Under the pieces are notes generated by a model. That model did no database searches. It was not told the origin of the DNA and saw only the letters and a list, made by a program, of their open reading frames with translations. A stretch of DNA of 25,995 bases from an uncultured Pelagibacteraceae bacterium (GTDB lineage: Bacteria > Pseudomonadota > Alphaproteobacteria > Pelagibacterales > Pelagibacteraceae): assembly GCA_902590295.1 (NCBI GenBank), contig CACIWH010000006.1, positions 1 to 25,995 on the forward strand. Direction: 5' to 3'. The stretch's first letter is position 1. The number at the start of each line of letters is the position of its first letter. Below are positions 1-11,400 of this stretch, in pieces. The position numbers and the translations under genes were made by a program.

Positions 1-368
1 TAAATTACCTCTGGAGCAAGTGATATTATTTTCATTTGACCCCTACCACGTAGTTCTCTTGTAACTGGGCCGAATATTCTTGTTCCTATTGGTTCTCCTT
101 TATCATCTGTTAAGACAGCTGCATTATTGTCAAACTTAACTTTTGATCCATCATCACGATGTATGCCTTTTTTTACTCTTACTACTACAGCTTTATGAAC
201 AGATCCTTTTTTTACTTTTCCTTTTGGAATTGCTTCCTTAACGGCAACTACAATAGTATCACCAATACTAGCGTATCTTCTTTTAGATCCACCAAGCACC
301 TTTATGCATTCAATTCTTTTTGCGCCTGTATTATCAGCTACATTTAGCTCTGTTTGTACTTGAATCAC
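1..368 (-). CDS. rplN: 50S ribosomal protein L14 (stop codon cut by window edge)
   Basis: L14 binds 23S rRNA on the subunit interface of the 50S particle. Translating the minus strand from a GTG at 368-366 gives 122 residues, the family's usual length, beginning [17 protein letters not shown] and ending [16 protein letters not shown]. The next two bases are TA, so only the last base of the stop lies outside the window. No ATG is available near the N-terminus. The GTG overlaps the rpsQ stop by four bases (GTGA), which supports GTG as the start and suggests translational coupling. It is the last gene of the S10 operon seen here; the spc operon genes are expected beyond the left edge. Identity is certain from sequence; the start is well supported. 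Confidence 0.95.
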   Translation of the reverse strand, partial: MIQVQTELNVADNTGAKRIECIKVLGGSKRRYASIGDTIVVAVKEAIPKGKVKKGSVHKAVVVRVKKGIHRDDGSKVKFDNNAAVLTDDKGEPIGTRIFGPVTRELRGRGQMKIISLAPEVI

Positions 369-601
369 TTAATATCCTCCATAACTTGAAATTTTTTTGT
401 TTTTGAATATGGCCTGCATTCTATTATTTTTACTTTATCTCCGTTTTTAAACTTGTTATTTTCATCATGTGCACTAAATTTTTTTTTAACTTTTATTACT
501 TTTTTAAATAATGGGTGTTGATATTTTCTTTCTACAAGAACAGTGATTGTTTTATTTGGTTTATCACTCACTACAATACCACTTAAAATTTTTTTAGGCA
601 T
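365..601 (-). CDS. rpsQ: 30S ribosomal protein S17
   Basis: S17 is a primary 16S rRNA-binding protein of the 30S subunit with an OB fold. Starting at the ATG at 601-599 the product is 78 residues, [18 protein letters not shown] onward, matching the family core (GIVVSDKMx[33 protein letters not shown]). A reading frame opens earlier at a TTG (616), but that would add five residues with no family support, and GGAAAG lies a suitable distance before the ATG. The start overlaps the end of rpmC by eight bases. It sits in the canonical S10 order rpmC-rpsQ-rplN. Confidence 0.95.
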   Translation of the reverse strand: MPKKILSGIVVSDKPNKTITVLVERKYQHPLFKKVIKVKKKFSAHDENNKFKNGDKVKIIECRPYSKTKKFQVMEDIK

Positions 602-785
602 TTTTTTTCTTTCCAATAAATGTTAGTAATTTAGCAATAGTTTTTTTTATTTGATTAAATTTAGATGTATTTGTTAGTTGTCCGTTTACTTGCTGAAATC
701 TCAAATTAAATAAATCTTTCTTATTTTTTTCTAAATCTTTTTTAGCTTTATCTAAAGTCAGGTTTTTAAAATCTTTCTTTTTCAT
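594..785 (-). CDS. rpmC: 50S ribosomal protein L29
   Basis: L29 is a small helical hairpin protein near the polypeptide exit tunnel, where chaperones and SRP dock. The 63-residue product has the usual length and the family signature [18 protein letters not shown] (residues about 25-42), flanked by lysine-rich helices. Its ATG overlaps the rplP stop by one base (TAATG), and its end overlaps rpsQ. The tail is unusually lysine-rich and coded by A-runs, in keeping with the AT-rich genome. Confidence 0.94.
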   Translation of the reverse strand: MKKKDFKNLTLDKAKKDLEKNKKDLFNLRFQQVNGQLTNTSKFNQIKKTIAKLLTFIGKKKNA

Positions 786-1195
786 TAAGCAAATCTCCTA
801 ATAAATTTTGTCTTAATTGGTAATTTAGCAGAAGCTTTATAAAGAGCTTCTTTTGCAATCTGTTCAGAGACGCCATCAACTTCAAAGAGTATTCTTCCGG
901 GTTTCACTCTACAAGCCCAAAATTCTGGTGATCCTTTTCCCTTACCCATTCTAACTTCAGTAGGTTTCTTTGATACAGGAATGTTTGGAAAAACTCTAGT
1001 CCATACTCTCCCTTGACGTTTCATATGTCTTGTTAATGCAACCCTTGCAGCCTCGATCTGTTTTGATATTACTCTTTCAGGCTGTAATGCCTTTAAACCG
1101 AATGAGCCATAGTTCATAGTATTACACCTTGAAGCATTTCCATGAATTCTGCCTTTATGAGCTTTTCTAAATTTTGTTCTTGTTGGTTGTAACAT
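785..1195 (-). CDS. rplP: 50S ribosomal protein L16
   Basis: L16 organises the A-site tRNA region of the 50S subunit. The 136-residue product starts [16 protein letters not shown] and has the conserved segments [39 protein letters not shown] and [19 protein letters not shown]. Length is standard. It lies two bases after rpsC and its stop overlaps the rpmC start, so it is part of one continuous S10 transcript. Confidence 0.97.
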   Translation of the reverse strand: MLQPTRTKFRKAHKGRIHGNASRCNTMNYGSFGLKALQPERVISKQIEAARVALTRHMKRQGRVWTRVFPNIPVSKKPTEVRMGKGKGSPEFWACRVKPGRILFEVDGVSEQIAKEALYKASAKLPIKTKFIRRFA

Positions 1196-1197
1196 AA

Positions 1198-1857
1198 TTA
1201 TTTTTTATTTGTCTCCTGACTAAATTCTTTTGAAAAAATTTCTCCTTTATAAATCCAAACTTTTATACCTATAATTCCATAAGTTGTTAAAGCTTCAGAC
1301 TCTGCATAATCAATGTCTGCTCTTAATGTGTGTGAAGGAATGCTGCCTTCTCTTAACCACTCTGTTCTTGCAATTTCATTTCCACCTAATCTGCCACTTA
1401 CAGAAACTTTTATTCCTTTAGCTCCTAATCTTAAAGCTGATTGCATGGCTCTTTTCATTGCACGTCTATATGAAACTCTTTTTACTAACTGTTGAGAAAT
1501 ATTTTCTGCAACTAAAAAACTATTAGTTTCTGGTTTTTTGACTTCTTTAATATTTAAATTAACCTCATTTGTAGTTAAAGCTGATAACTTATTTTTAATT
1601 TTTTCTATATCGCTCCCTTTTTTTCCAATTACAAAACCAGGTCTAGACGTATATATAGTTACAAAACATTTTTTTGATGTTCTTTCTATCATTACCTTAG
1701 ATACACCAGAATTGATTACATTTTTTTTTATGTAATCCCTTATTTTAAAATCTTCAATTAAGAATCTTCCAAAATCTTTTTTCTTAGCATACCAAACAGA
1801 ATCCCAACCTCTATTAACGCCAAGTCTATAACCTACTGGATTAACTTTTTGTCCCAT
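1198..1857 (-). CDS. rpsC: 30S ribosomal protein S3
   Basis: S3 lines the mRNA entry channel of the 30S subunit. The 219-residue product begins [20 protein letters not shown], carries the KH-domain GXXG-type loop at [15 protein letters not shown] (residues about 70-85), and has the C-terminal domain core [20 protein letters not shown]. The ATG (1857-1855) sits inside the 3' end of rplV, a 17-base overlap. A GGAAAA purine run just upstream could serve as a weak ribosome binding site. The C-terminus is slightly shorter than in many proteobacteria, as expected for a streamlined genome. Confidence 0.97.
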   Translation of the reverse strand: MGQKVNPVGYRLGVNRGWDSVWYAKKKDFGRFLIEDFKIRDYIKKNVINSGVSKVMIERTSKKCFVTIYTSRPGFVIGKKGSDIEKIKNKLSALTTNEVNLNIKEVKKPETNSFLVAENISQQLVKRVSYRRAMKRAMQSALRLGAKGIKVSVSGRLGGNEIARTEWLREGSIPSHTLRADIDYAESEALTTYGIIGIKVWIYKGEIFSKEFSQETNKK

Positions 1858-2239
1858 GTTTTTCCTTTTGATTTTGTTTTTGTTCAGACAATATTATTGT
1901 TAAATTCGAATAAGGTTTAATTATCGGAGCTGCTCTACCTTTAGCTCTTGGTCTAAATCTCTTCATAATCACTTGTTTTCCGCAGTAAGCCTCTTTTATT
2001 ACAAGCTTATCTATATCGTACTGATAGTTATTTTCCGCATTGGCAATTGCTGACGCAAGAGTTTTTTTAACATCGCCACAAATTCTTTTATTTGAAAATT
2101 CCAAGTCTCTTAAAGCAAAATCAACTTTTTTACCAACTAGTGCTTTTAAAATAGGTTTTAGCTTTTTAGTACTAGATCTAACATTTTTATTTACGGACCT
2201 AACTAAATTAAGTTCACTGTTTTTCTTTGTTTTATTCAT
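1841..2239 (-). CDS. rplV: 50S ribosomal protein L22
   Basis: L22 lines the peptide exit tunnel with its long beta-hairpin. The 132-residue product shows the globular core ([41 protein letters not shown]) and the hairpin segment [20 protein letters not shown]. The stretch after TIILSEQ (roughly the last 18 residues) is a charged, glutamine/lysine-rich tail. That tail overlaps rpsC by 17 bases and is probably disposable. It follows rpsS by three bases. Confidence 0.95.
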   Translation of the reverse strand: MNKTKKNSELNLVRSVNKNVRSSTKKLKPILKALVGKKVDFALRDLEFSNKRICGDVKKTLASAIANAENNYQYDIDKLVIKEAYCGKQVIMKRFRPRAKGRAAPIIKPYSNLTIILSEQKQNQKEKHGTKS

Positions 2240-2242
2240 ATC

Positions 2243-2542
2243 CTATTTCTTATCCTTTGTGTCTTCCTCTTTAGCTTTTTTATCAGCTGGTGTATGCCCA
2301 AAAAATTGTCTTGTAGGTGCAAATTCTCCAAATTTATGTCCAACCATATCTTCTGATATAGTCAGTGGTATAAATTTTTTACCATTATATATTAAAAAGC
2401 TTAGTCCTATAAAATCTGGAATAATAGTTGATTTTCTTGACCATGTTTTAATAGGTTTTCTGTTAGTTTCATTTTTTTGTTTTTCTGCTTTTTTTATCAA
2501 ACTTTCTTCAACAAACGGACCTTTCCAAACTGACCTTGCCAT
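2243..2542 (-). CDS. rpsS: 30S ribosomal protein S19
   Basis: S19 pairs with S13 in the 30S head. The 99-residue product begins [20 protein letters not shown] and contains [35 protein letters not shown] and [18 protein letters not shown]. The last ten or so residues are a charged tail beyond the conserved fold. It is three bases after rplB and three bases before rplV. Confidence 0.97.
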   Translation of the reverse strand: MARSVWKGPFVEESLIKKAEKQKNETNRKPIKTWSRKSTIIPDFIGLSFLIYNGKKFIPLTISEDMVGHKFGEFAPTRQFFGHTPADKKAKEEDTKDKK

Positions 2543-2545
2543 AAA

Positions 2546-3379
2546 TTATCCCTTCTTCTTCTTTCTTCTTCTAATTATATATTTATCTGTTCTTTTGTTA
2601 TCTCTAGTTTTTAATCCTTTTGCTGATTGACCTGTCCTTGATACAGGATGTCTTCCACCTGCAGATTTTCCTTCACCTCCACCGTGAGGATGATCAACAG
2701 GATTCATTACTACTCCTCTTGTATGTGGTCTTCTTCCAAGCCATCTAGATCTGCCAGCTTTACCTATTTTTATATTTTTTTGGTTAGGATTAGATAGAAC
2801 GCCTATTGTTGCTAAAGATCTAGAATCGATCTTTCGAACTTCTCCAGATGTCATTTTAATAATTGAATAATTTCCATCAGTGCCTGATATTGAAACGGAA
2901 GTACCAGCCGATCTTGCAATTTTTCCACCCCCTCCAGGATTTATCTCAACGTTATGTATATCTATACCAACAGGTATTTCAGATAATGGCAAACAATTTC
3001 CAATTTTGATCTCTGAGTCTTTACCATTAGATATTTTATCGCCAATATTTACTCCTTGTGGTGCTAGATAATAAAATTTTTCTCCATCTTCAAATTTGAC
3101 TAACATAATATAACATGACCTATTAGGGTCATATTCAATTCTTTCAACTTCAGCCTTTGAGTCATTTTTTTTTCTATAAAAATCTATCATTCTATATTTT
3201 TGTTTGTGACCACCTCCTAAATTTCTAGCTGTGATTCTTCCTTGATTATTTCTTCCACTAGAAGAATATTTTACAGCTGTAAGAGGTTTATATGGTTTCC
3301 CTTTCCAAATTTTGCTTCTATCAACTAAGATTGTGCCCCTGGAAGATTTTGTGTATGGTTTGAATGTTTTTAAACTCAT
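2546..3379 (-). CDS. rplB: 50S ribosomal protein L2
   Basis: L2 is needed for subunit association and supports the peptidyl transferase centre. The 277-residue product has the standard length. It starts MSLKTFKPYTKSSRGTILVD and contains GRNNQGRITARNLGGGHKQ and the conserved C-terminal NPVDHPHGGGEGKSAGGRHP, including the invariant histidine in the HPHGGGE motif at about residue 230. Its start overlaps the rplW stop by one base (TAATG). Confidence 0.98.
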   Translation of the reverse strand: MSLKTFKPYTKSSRGTILVDRSKIWKGKPYKPLTAVKYSSSGRNNQGRITARNLGGGHKQKYRMIDFYRKKNDSKAEVERIEYDPNRSCYIMLVKFEDGEKFYYLAPQGVNIGDKISNGKDSEIKIGNCLPLSEIPVGIDIHNVEINPGGGGKIARSAGTSVSISGTDGNYSIIKMTSGEVRKIDSRSLATIGVLSNPNQKNIKIGKAGRSRWLGRRPHTRGVVMNPVDHPHGGGEGKSAGGRHPVSRTGQSAKGLKTRDNKRTDKYIIRRRKKKKG

Positions 3380-3672
3380 TATATTCCTGTTGTTAAATCA
3401 ATGCTTTGACCTTTTTTAAGAGTGATTATAGCCTTTTTATAACCTTTAACTTTAATTTTTCTACCTCTCGTAAATTTAGTGCTATTTCTTTTATTAATAA
3501 TATTAATTTTTGTTACGTTAACTTTAAAAATTTTTTCAATATTTTTCTTTAAATTTTTTTTATTGGCAGAATCAATCACTTTAAATACTACTTTATTTAA
3601 AGACGATAAATTGGTAGACTTTTCAGTAATAACAGGACTAACTATTGTATCATATAAATTAATTTTAGTCAT
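3379..3672 (-). CDS. rplW: 50S ribosomal protein L23
   Basis: L23 is at the tunnel exit and is the docking site for trigger factor and SRP. The 97-residue product has the family N-terminus YDTIVSPVITEKSTNLS, the core VVFKVIDSANKKNLKKNIEK and the loop KFTRGRKIKVKGYKKAIITL. Length is normal. The ATG follows the rplD stop directly with no spacer. Confidence 0.96.
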   Translation of the reverse strand: MTKINLYDTIVSPVITEKSTNLSSLNKVVFKVIDSANKKNLKKNIEKIFKVNVTKINIINKRNSTKFTRGRKIKVKGYKKAIITLKKGQSIDLTTGI

Positions 3673-4299
<627 letters not shown>

Positions 4300-5010
4300 C
4301 TATTTTTTCTTTTTTTCTGGTATTTTTTTTAATTTTTCAATTTTTTCAATTTTTTCTTGCATAGTAAGTTTTCTAACATTTTTAACTGACTCTTTAACAA
4401 CTACTTCTGTATTTTTTGAGCCTGGTATTGAACCTTTTAAATATAGCAAACTATTTTCTGGATCAGATTTAATTATTTCAATATTTTGCATAGTTCTCAT
4501 TTTATCGCCCATATGGCCTGCCATTTTTTTGTTTTTAAAAACTTTTCCAGGATCTTGATTTTGTCCAGTAGATCCATGTGCTCTATGAGAAATTGAAACA
4601 CCGTGTGATGCTCTTAGACCAGCAAAATTATGTCTTTTCATGGCCCCAGCAAAACCCTTACCGATTGTTTTTGATCTAATATCTACAAATTTTGCATCTT
4701 TGAAGATTTCTATACCTATCTCGTTACCCTCTTTAAAATTTTCTAAACTTTTAACTCTAAATTCTTTTAAGACTTTTTTTGGCTCAGTATTTTTTTTTGC
4801 AAAATATCCCTTCATCTGTTTAGATAATTTTGAGTTTTTTACTTTTCCAAAACCTATTTGAACAGCGTTATAACCATTTTTTTCTTTTGACAATAAATTT
4901 ATAACTCTGCCCTTATCAAATTTTATAACTGTTACAGGAACTGATTGACCAGATTTATAAAACTCTCTTGTCATACCAATTTTTTTACCTATTAAACCAA
5001 TTTCAATCAT
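4300..5010 (-). CDS. rplC: 50S ribosomal protein L3
   Basis: L3 is an early 50S assembly protein reaching toward the peptidyl transferase centre. From the ATG at 5010 the product is 236 residues: [17 protein letters not shown], then NAVQIGFG, and the core KGFAGAMKRHNFAGLRASHG with HRAHGSTGQNQDPGKVFKNK and MAGHMGDKMRT. The open frame extends one codon further to a TTG. The ATG overlapping the rpsJ stop (TGATG) is the better start. The last roughly 30 residues (KLTMQEKIEKIEKLKKIPEK and following) form a lysine/glutamate-rich tail beyond the usual L3 fold, probably helical and of unknown importance. Confidence 0.96.
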   Translation of the reverse strand: MIEIGLIGKKIGMTREFYKSGQSVPVTVIKFDKGRVINLLSKEKNGYNAVQIGFGKVKNSKLSKQMKGYFAKKNTEPKKVLKEFRVKSLENFKEGNEIGIEIFKDAKFVDIRSKTIGKGFAGAMKRHNFAGLRASHGVSISHRAHGSTGQNQDPGKVFKNKKMAGHMGDKMRTMQNIEIIKSDPENSLLYLKGSIPGSKNTEVVVKESVKNVRKLTMQEKIEKIEKLKKIPEKKKK

Positions 5011-5318
5011 CAAATCTTAATCTCCACATCTACACCTGAAGCTAAATCTAATTTCATTAAAGCTTCAACAGTTTGAGGCGTAGGCTCAATTATATCTATT
5101 AGTCTTTTATGTGTTCTAGTTTCAAATTGTTCTCTACTTTTTTTATCAATATGCGGAGAACGTAATACAGTATATCTCTCAATTTTAGTTGGAAGTGGAA
5201 TTGGCCCTTTTATATTCGCTCCAGTTCTTTTTACTGTATTAACGATTTCCTCAGTGGACTGGTCTAAAACCTTATTATCGTATGCTCTTAGTTTGATTCT
5301 TATGTTTTGTTTGTCCAT
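5010..5318 (-). CDS. rpsJ: 30S ribosomal protein S10
   Basis: S10 is a 30S head protein and, in other bacteria, the NusE partner of NusB in antitermination. The 102-residue product has the normal length and contains [39 protein letters not shown] and [13 protein letters not shown]. It lies three bases after fusA. The tuf gene that often sits between fusA and rpsJ is absent here and is found instead at 19854-21044. The junction therefore fuses the str and S10 operons directly. Confidence 0.98.
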   Translation of the reverse strand: MDKQNIRIKLRAYDNKVLDQSTEEIVNTVKRTGANIKGPIPLPTKIERYTVLRSPHIDKKSREQFETRTHKRLIDIIEPTPQTVEALMKLDLASGVDVEIKI

Positions 5319-5321
5319 TTG

Positions 5322-7400
5322 TTAAGATCCTGTTTTTTTTGTTACTTCATCCTGAACATTTTGAGGAACTTTATCGTAATGATCAAAGAACATCGAATAC
5401 TGTGCTCTACCTTGGGACATGGATCTTAAAGCATTAATATATCCAAACATATTTGCCAGTGGAACCATTGCTGTAATGACTGTTGCGTTACCTCTCTGTT
5501 CTTGAGTATTTATTTGACCTCTTCTACTATTTAGGTCTCCAATAACATCTCCCATATAATCTTCTGGTGTTACTACCTCGACTCTCATAATCGGTTCTAA
5601 TAGTTTTAATGTTGCTCGATTACACGCCTCTTTAAAACATTGTCTAGAGGCTAATTCAAATGCTAAAACACTAGAGTCGACGTCATGATGTAATCCATCT
5701 AAAATAGTTACCTTGTAATCAATTATTGGAAAACCTGCTAAAATTCCTGAATCTGAAACACTTTCTATTCCTTTTTCAACTCCTGGAATAAATTCTTTTG
5801 GAATTGCTCCACCTTTAATTTTGCTTTCAACTTCTCTACCCTTGCCTGGTTCTAGAGGTTCTATTGATAGTTTTACCCTAGCAAATTGTCCAGCTCCACC
5901 ACTTTGTTTTTTATGAGTGTAATCAAATTCAGAATTTTTTAAAATTGTTTCTCTATAAGCAACTTGTGGAGCGCCAATATTTGCTTCCACTTTAAATTCT
6001 CTTTTCATTCTATCAACTATAATATCTAAATGAAGCTCACCCATGCCCTTTATTATAGTTTGTCCAGATTCCTCATCTGAAGTAACTCGAAATGAAGGAT
6101 CCTCTTTTGCCAATCTACCCAGTGCCTCTCCCATTTTTTCTTGGTCACCTTTAGTTTTTGGTTCTACTGCTATTTCTATTACTGGATCTGGAAATTCCAT
6201 TGGCTCGAGTAATACCGGGCTATCCTCATTTGCAAGAGTATGTCCTGTGATTGTATATTTTAATCCTGCCAAAGCGACTATATCGCCAGCGTTTGCCTCT
6301 TTTATGTCTTCCCTTGAGTTAGCGTGCATTAACAACATTCTGCCAACTCTCTCTTCTTTATCTTTAGATGTGTTATAAATTCCAGTTCCAGACTTTACTG
6401 TTCCAGAATAAATTCTTATAAAAGTTAGAGAGCCTACAAAGGGATCATTAGCAACTTTAAACGCCAAAGCAGAAAAAGGTGCATTATCCTCAAATTTCAT
6501 TTCTACAACATCCTCGGAATTTGGTTTAGTTCCATTAATCGAGCCAATATCAACAGGGCTCGGTAAATAATCTACTACTGCGTCTAATAAAGGCTGCACC
6601 CCTTTATTTTTAAAAGCTGATCCTGTTAAAACAGGAACAAAATTAAAATTTAAACAGCCTTTCCTTATACATTTTTTTAGATCCTCTATTTTTATTTCAT
6701 CTCCATTCAAATAACTTTCCATAAGTTTTTCATCTTGTTCAACAGCTGTTTCAACTAACTCTTGTCTATACTTATCTGTAATTTCTTTTAAATCGTTTGG
6801 TATTTCTTTTTCCTCCCATGCGGCTCCTAAATCTTCATTTTTCCAAACAATTGCTTTCATTTTAACAAGATCAACAACACCTTGTAATGAAGCTTCTAAA
6901 CCTATTGGTATTTGCATGACTAAAGGTTTGGCACCTAGTCTTTCTTTAATCATATCGACACATCTAAAAAAATCTGCACCAGTTCTATCAAGCTTGTTAA
7001 CAAAACAAATTCTAGGGACTTTATATTTATCTGCTTGTCTCCATACAGTTTCTGATTGTGGCTCAACACCCGCAACACCATCAAACACTGCTACTGCACC
7101 ATCAAGAACTTTTAAAGACCTTTCAACTTCGATAGTAAAATCTACGTGACCTGGTGTGTCTATAATATTAATTCTATGATCTTTCCAAAAACACGTTGTA
7201 GCGGCAGAGGTAATTGTAATCCCTCTTTCTTGCTCTTGTTCCATCCAATCCATAGTTGCAGCTCCATCATGAACCTCACCTATTTTATGGCTCTTTCCAG
7301 TATAATATAGTATTCTTTCTGTTGTCGTGGTTTTTCCAGCATCAATGTGAGCCATTATGCCTATGTTTCTATATTTATCTAATTTATGTGTTCGTGTCAT
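5322..7400 (-). CDS. fusA: translation elongation factor G
   Basis: EF-G is the GTPase that drives ribosomal translocation and helps recycle ribosomes. The 692-residue product has all five EF-G domains at normal length. The G motifs are AHIDAGKT (residues 17-24), the switch segment [13 protein letters not shown] (about 57-69), DTPGH (81-85) and NKLD (134-137). The later core [18 protein letters not shown] and the domain IV segment [13 protein letters not shown] are intact. It lies four bases after rpsG and three before rpsJ, typical of a str operon. Nothing suggests truncation or a second paralogue in this window. Confidence 0.98.
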   Translation of the reverse strand: MTRTHKLDKYRNIGIMAHIDAGKTTTTERILYYTGKSHKIGEVHDGAATMDWMEQEQERGITITSAATTCFWKDHRINIIDTPGHVDFTIEVERSLKVLDGAVAVFDGVAGVEPQSETVWRQADKYKVPRICFVNKLDRTGADFFRCVDMIKERLGAKPLVMQIPIGLEASLQGVVDLVKMKAIVWKNEDLGAAWEEKEIPNDLKEITDKYRQELVETAVEQDEKLMESYLNGDEIKIEDLKKCIRKGCLNFNFVPVLTGSAFKNKGVQPLLDAVVDYLPSPVDIGSINGTKPNSEDVVEMKFEDNAPFSALAFKVANDPFVGSLTFIRIYSGTVKSGTGIYNTSKDKEERVGRMLLMHANSREDIKEANAGDIVALAGLKYTITGHTLANEDSPVLLEPMEFPDPVIEIAVEPKTKGDQEKMGEALGRLAKEDPSFRVTSDEESGQTIIKGMGELHLDIIVDRMKREFKVEANIGAPQVAYRETILKNSEFDYTHKKQSGGAGQFARVKLSIEPLEPGKGREVESKIKGGAIPKEFIPGVEKGIESVSDSGILAGFPIIDYKVTILDGLHHDVDSSVLAFELASRQCFKEACNRATLKLLEPIMRVEVVTPEDYMGDVIGDLNSRRGQINTQEQRGNATVITAMVPLANMFGYINALRSMSQGRAQYSMFFDHYDKVPQNVQDEVTKKTGS

Positions 7401-7404
7401 CTAA

Positions 7405-7875
7405 TTACCATCTAAAATGAGCAAAAGCTTTGTTAGACTCTGCCATTTTATGAGTGTCCTCTTTTTTTTTTATTGCTGATCCTCTATTCTGATAAGCATC
7501 ATATATTTCATTAAATATTTTATCTGACATTTTTTTATCTTTTCTTTTTCTTGACGCGTCTATAAGCCATCTAATAGCTAAAGCTTGAGATCTTTTTGAT
7601 TTTACCTCAACAGGAACTTGGTAGGTTGCTCCACCAACTCTTCTAGATCTTACCTCTACAGTTGGTTTAATATTTGTAATTGCTTGATTAAATATTGTAA
7701 TCGGCTCATCTTTAGATTTAGATTTAATTTTTTCGATCGCATCATATACAATTTTTTCTGCAATAGTTTTTTTACCATCGTACATAAGAGAATTAATTAA
7801 TTTTGGAATTATTGACGATTTGTATTTAGCGTCTAAGGGTATATTTTTTTTTGAGGAGCTTTTTTTACGAGACAT
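7405..7875 (-). CDS. rpsG: 30S ribosomal protein S7
   Basis: S7 nucleates assembly of the 30S head; in E. coli it is also the translational repressor of the str operon. The 156-residue product has the family blocks LINSLMYDGKKTIAEKIVYD, TVEVRSRRVGGATYQVPVEV and ALAIRWLIDASRKRKDK, and ends ESNKAFAHFRW. The first ten residues are rich in lysine and serine, slightly different from the usual MSRRxxAxKR start. One base separates it from rpsL. Confidence 0.97.
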   Translation of the reverse strand: MSRKKSSSKKNIPLDAKYKSSIIPKLINSLMYDGKKTIAEKIVYDAIEKIKSKSKDEPITIFNQAITNIKPTVEVRSRRVGGATYQVPVEVKSKRSQALAIRWLIDASRKRKDKKMSDKIFNEIYDAYQNRGSAIKKKEDTHKMAESNKAFAHFRW

Positions 7876-7876
7876 A

Positions 7877-8248
7877 TTATTTTCCTTTTTTTGCTCCGTA
7901 TTTAGATCTTTGTTGTTTTCTTGCTGTCACGCCTTGTGTATCTAAATTACCTCTAAGGATATGATATCTTACACCAGGTAAATCTTTGACTCTTCCTCCT
8001 CTAATAAGAACAACAGAGTGCTCTTGTAAATTATGTCCTTCGCCTGGAATATATGATGTTACCTCGTGCCCATTAGAGAGTCTCACTCTAGCTACTTTTC
8101 TTAATGCTGAATTTGGTTTTTTAGGTGTTGTTGTATAAACTTTTAAACAAACCCCTCTTTTTTGAGGAGATTTTTCAAGCGCAGGAACTCTGTCCCTAGC
8201 CTTTGGTCTAGTCCTTCTTTTTTTTAACAATTGGTTTATCGTAGGCAT
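7877..8248 (-). CDS. rpsL: 30S ribosomal protein S12
   Basis: S12 sits at the decoding centre. The 123-residue product starts [20 protein letters not shown] and has the streptomycin-site loop [20 protein letters not shown] with wild-type lysines, plus [20 protein letters not shown]. It is the first gene after the 153-bp gap behind rpoC, which contains a promoter-like sequence. It therefore probably begins its own str-S10 transcription unit in addition to any readthrough from rpoC. Confidence 0.98.
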   Translation of the reverse strand: MPTINQLLKKRRTRPKARDRVPALEKSPQKRGVCLKVYTTTPKKPNSALRKVARVRLSNGHEVTSYIPGEGHNLQEHSVVLIRGGRVKDLPGVRYHILRGNLDTQGVTARKQQRSKYGAKKGK

Positions 8249-8344
8249 AATATAATAATGATTAAGGAAGAAATTAAAGTAGTCTAATGTCTGTGGTCGC
8301 GTTTAGTACCCAAATAGTACTACTATCCAACCAAAATCTTGGTG
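8249..8344 (-). promoter_or_regulatory. 5' leader of the str-S10 transcript
   Basis: About 95 bases lie between the predicted promoter and rpsL, a long untranslated stretch for this compact genome. Two short hairpins can be drawn: 8304-8309 with 8317-8322 (six pairs, seven-base loop) and 8330-8334 with 8339-8343 (five pairs). The second may straddle the transcription start. A role in autoregulation by a ribosomal protein is possible by analogy only; no known binding motif was recognised. Confidence 0.3.
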
Positions 8345-8372
8345 AAAATACTATAGTTTTTGAAATTGTCAA
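8345..8372 (-). promoter_or_regulatory. sigma70-like promoter of the rpsL (str) operon
   Basis: On the minus strand a perfect consensus -35 hexamer TTGACA (8372-8367) is followed after 16 bases by TATTTT (8350-8345) as a -10. A TATAGT is also present but only 11 bases away, too close to pair with that -35. This is in the longest gap of the whole minus-strand block and faces rpsL. It is predicted from the motif only. Confidence 0.55.
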
Positions 8373-8401
8373 ACTAAAACAATGAAAAAAATGGTCTATT
8401 A

Positions 8402-11400
8402 TTATGGATTTACGGGGGTTTCAGCTTGATCAACCACTTCTTGCTCAGATAAAAATTTTTGATCATCCTGTAATGCTTTTTTATTCCATTTGTTTTTAAT
8501 TGAGCCTGTACCCGCAGGCACTAATCTTCCAACTATTACATTTTCCTTCAAACCAGCTAAAGTATCAACTTTTCCTTTAATTGCAGCATCTGTAAGAACT
8601 CTTGTTGTTTCTTGGAATGAAGCAGCTGATATAAATGACTCTGTTTGTAATGATGCTTTAGTAATACCCATCAAAACTCTTTCTCCAACTGCTGGTTTTT
8701 TGCCGTTTTTAATTAATTCCTCATTTATGTTTTCTAATTTAAATCTATCTATTATTTCTCCAGGTAGATATTCTGAATCTCCAGAGCTTTTAATTTCAAC
8801 TTTTTTAAGCATTTGTCTTAAAATTGTCTCGATGTGTTTATCATTAATTATAACACCTTGAAGTCTATAAACTTCTTGAACTTGATTAACAAAGTACTCT
8901 GTTAACTCTTTAATTCCAAGAATTCTTAAAATATCATGAGGTAGTGGTTGTCCATCAAGGAGGTACTCTCCCTTTTTGATTTCTTCTCCAGGATTAAAAT
9001 TAATATGTTTACCCTTAGGAATTAGGTAATTTGATGTTTCGCCAGATTCAGAAACAATTGAAACTTTTTGTTTACCTCTTACTTCTTTACCAAACATAAC
9101 TTTACCATCATTTTCAGCTATAATTGCACTATCTTTAGCTTTTCTCGCTTCAAATAATTCAGCTACTCTTGGTAGTCCTCCTGTAATATCCTTAGTCTTT
9201 GAAGTTTCCTTTGGTAATCTTGCTATTACGTCACCCGCGCTTATTTTTTGTCCATCTTTTACAGACAAAATAGAGTCTGGAACTAAATAATATCTAGCTT
9301 CATTATCATCTGCTTTTTTAACAACATTCCCCTTTTCATCTCTTAAAGTAATTCGTGGTTTTAATTCTGTATTTTTTGATTGTGATCTCCAATCAATAAC
9401 TGATTTAGATGATATGCCCGTTGTATCATCTTGTGTTTCAGAAAGTGAAACTCCATCAATTAAATCAACAAAATTAACTATACCACTTTTTTCAGCAATA
9501 ACTGGAGTTGTATAAGGATCCCACTCACAAATCTTTGAATTCTTTTTGACTTTATCGCCATTTTTAAAGAAAATTTTTGAACCATAAGGAACTTTATAAA
9601 TTGCGATCTGCATTCCTTTTTCATCTTCTAAAGAAATTTGTGTATTTCTTCCCATTACTATTTGGTTTTTTTTAGAGTCTTCTAATAAGTTTGTATTAAT
9701 TATTTTTAAAACACCATCATTTTTAACAATTATTTGAGAGTCTTGTTTAATTTGAGCTGTACCACCAACATGGAAAGTTCTCATTGTTAATTGTGTACCT
9801 GGTTCACCAATTGATTGTGCTGAAATCATTCCTATAGCTTCACCTACGTTAACCATTTGACCTCTTGAAAGATCTCTTCCATAACTCATCGCACAAACAC
9901 CCTCTTTAGAGCCACAAGTTATAACGGAGTATACATTTATAGCTTTAACACCAGCTGCATCAATTTTTTCACAACCAGCTTCATCTATCATTTCACCTTT
10001 TTTAATTATAACTTCACCAGTAATTGGATTTTTTACATCGTCAGCAACTACTCTTCCAAGTGCTCTTTCTGATAAACTGACAATGATATTTCCACCTTCA
10101 ATTATTTCAGATAAAGTAATGCTTTCTCTACTTTTGCAGTCACAATCTTTTCTTGTAATTGTTAAATCCTGAGCAACATCACACAATCTTCTTGTTAAAT
10201 AACCTGAGTTAGCTGTTTTTAATGCTGTATCTGCTAGACCTTTTCTAGCACCGTGAGTTGAATTGAAATATTCAAGTGCTGTTAAGCCTTCTTTAAAATT
10301 AGATGTAATTGGTGATTCAATAATTTCACCAGATGGCTTTGCAATTAATCCCCTCATCCCAGCTAGTTGTTTCATTTGAGCAGCAGAACCTCTAGCACCA
10401 GAATCTGCCATCATAAATACAGAATTAATATTAAGTCCTTCATCGGTTTTTTCCGTAGCCGATATACCTTTCATCATTTCAGATGCAACTTTATCTGTAC
10501 ATTTTGACCATGCATCAACAACTTTGTTATATTTTTCTCCTCTTGTGATTAGTCCTTCTGAATATTGATTTTCGTAGTCTTTTATCAATTTTTTAGTTTC
10601 CTCTATTAATGTTTCTTTACTGTTTGGAATAATTAAATCGTCTTTACCGAAGGATATGCCTGCTTTAAAAGCATGTTTAAAACCAAGGTCTTTTAGTTTA
10701 TCACAGAATATAACAGTACTTTTTTGTCCAGTAAATCTAAAAACAATATCTATTATTTCGGATACAACTTTTTTTGGAAGTATTCTATCAATCAAACTAA
10801 AAGTTATATCATTATCTTTTGGTAAAAGATTTGCCAGCAGAAACCTTCCTGCTGTACTTGTATGTTTTTCAAATTTTACTTTCCCGTTTTCGTCAACAGT
10901 CTCAAATCTAGATATAATTCTAGAATGAATTTTAATACTGCCTGACTCTAGGGCTTGTTCAATTTCTGAAGTATTTACAAAATAACCTTCAATGTTTTTT
11001 TCTTGGTATGGTGGTAAAGATAGATAATAAATACCTAATATCATATCCTGACTTGGCACAATTATGGGTTTGCCGTTGGAAGGGCTTAATATATTGTTTG
11101 TAGACATCATCAGCACTCTTGCTTCAAGTTGTGCCTCTAAACTTAAAGGTATATGTACTGCCATTTGATCTCCATCAAAATCTGCATTAAATGCTGCACA
11201 AGTTAACGGATGTAATTCAATAGCATCTCCCTCTATTAATTTAGGTTCAAATGCTTGAACACCTAACCTGTGTAACGTTGGAGCCCTGTTTAAGATTACC
11301 GGGTGTTCCCTAACTATTAGCTCTAATGCATCCCATACAGCATTGGTTTCTCTTTCTACCAATTTTTTTGCTTGTTTAATTGTTGACGCTAAACCTAATT

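Noticed and set aside
2040..2630. 196-codon open frame on the plus strand opposite rplV, rpsS and rplB
   Set aside because: It is a hydrophobic antisense shadow of lysine-rich ribosomal genes, crosses three well-supported genes and has no family features.
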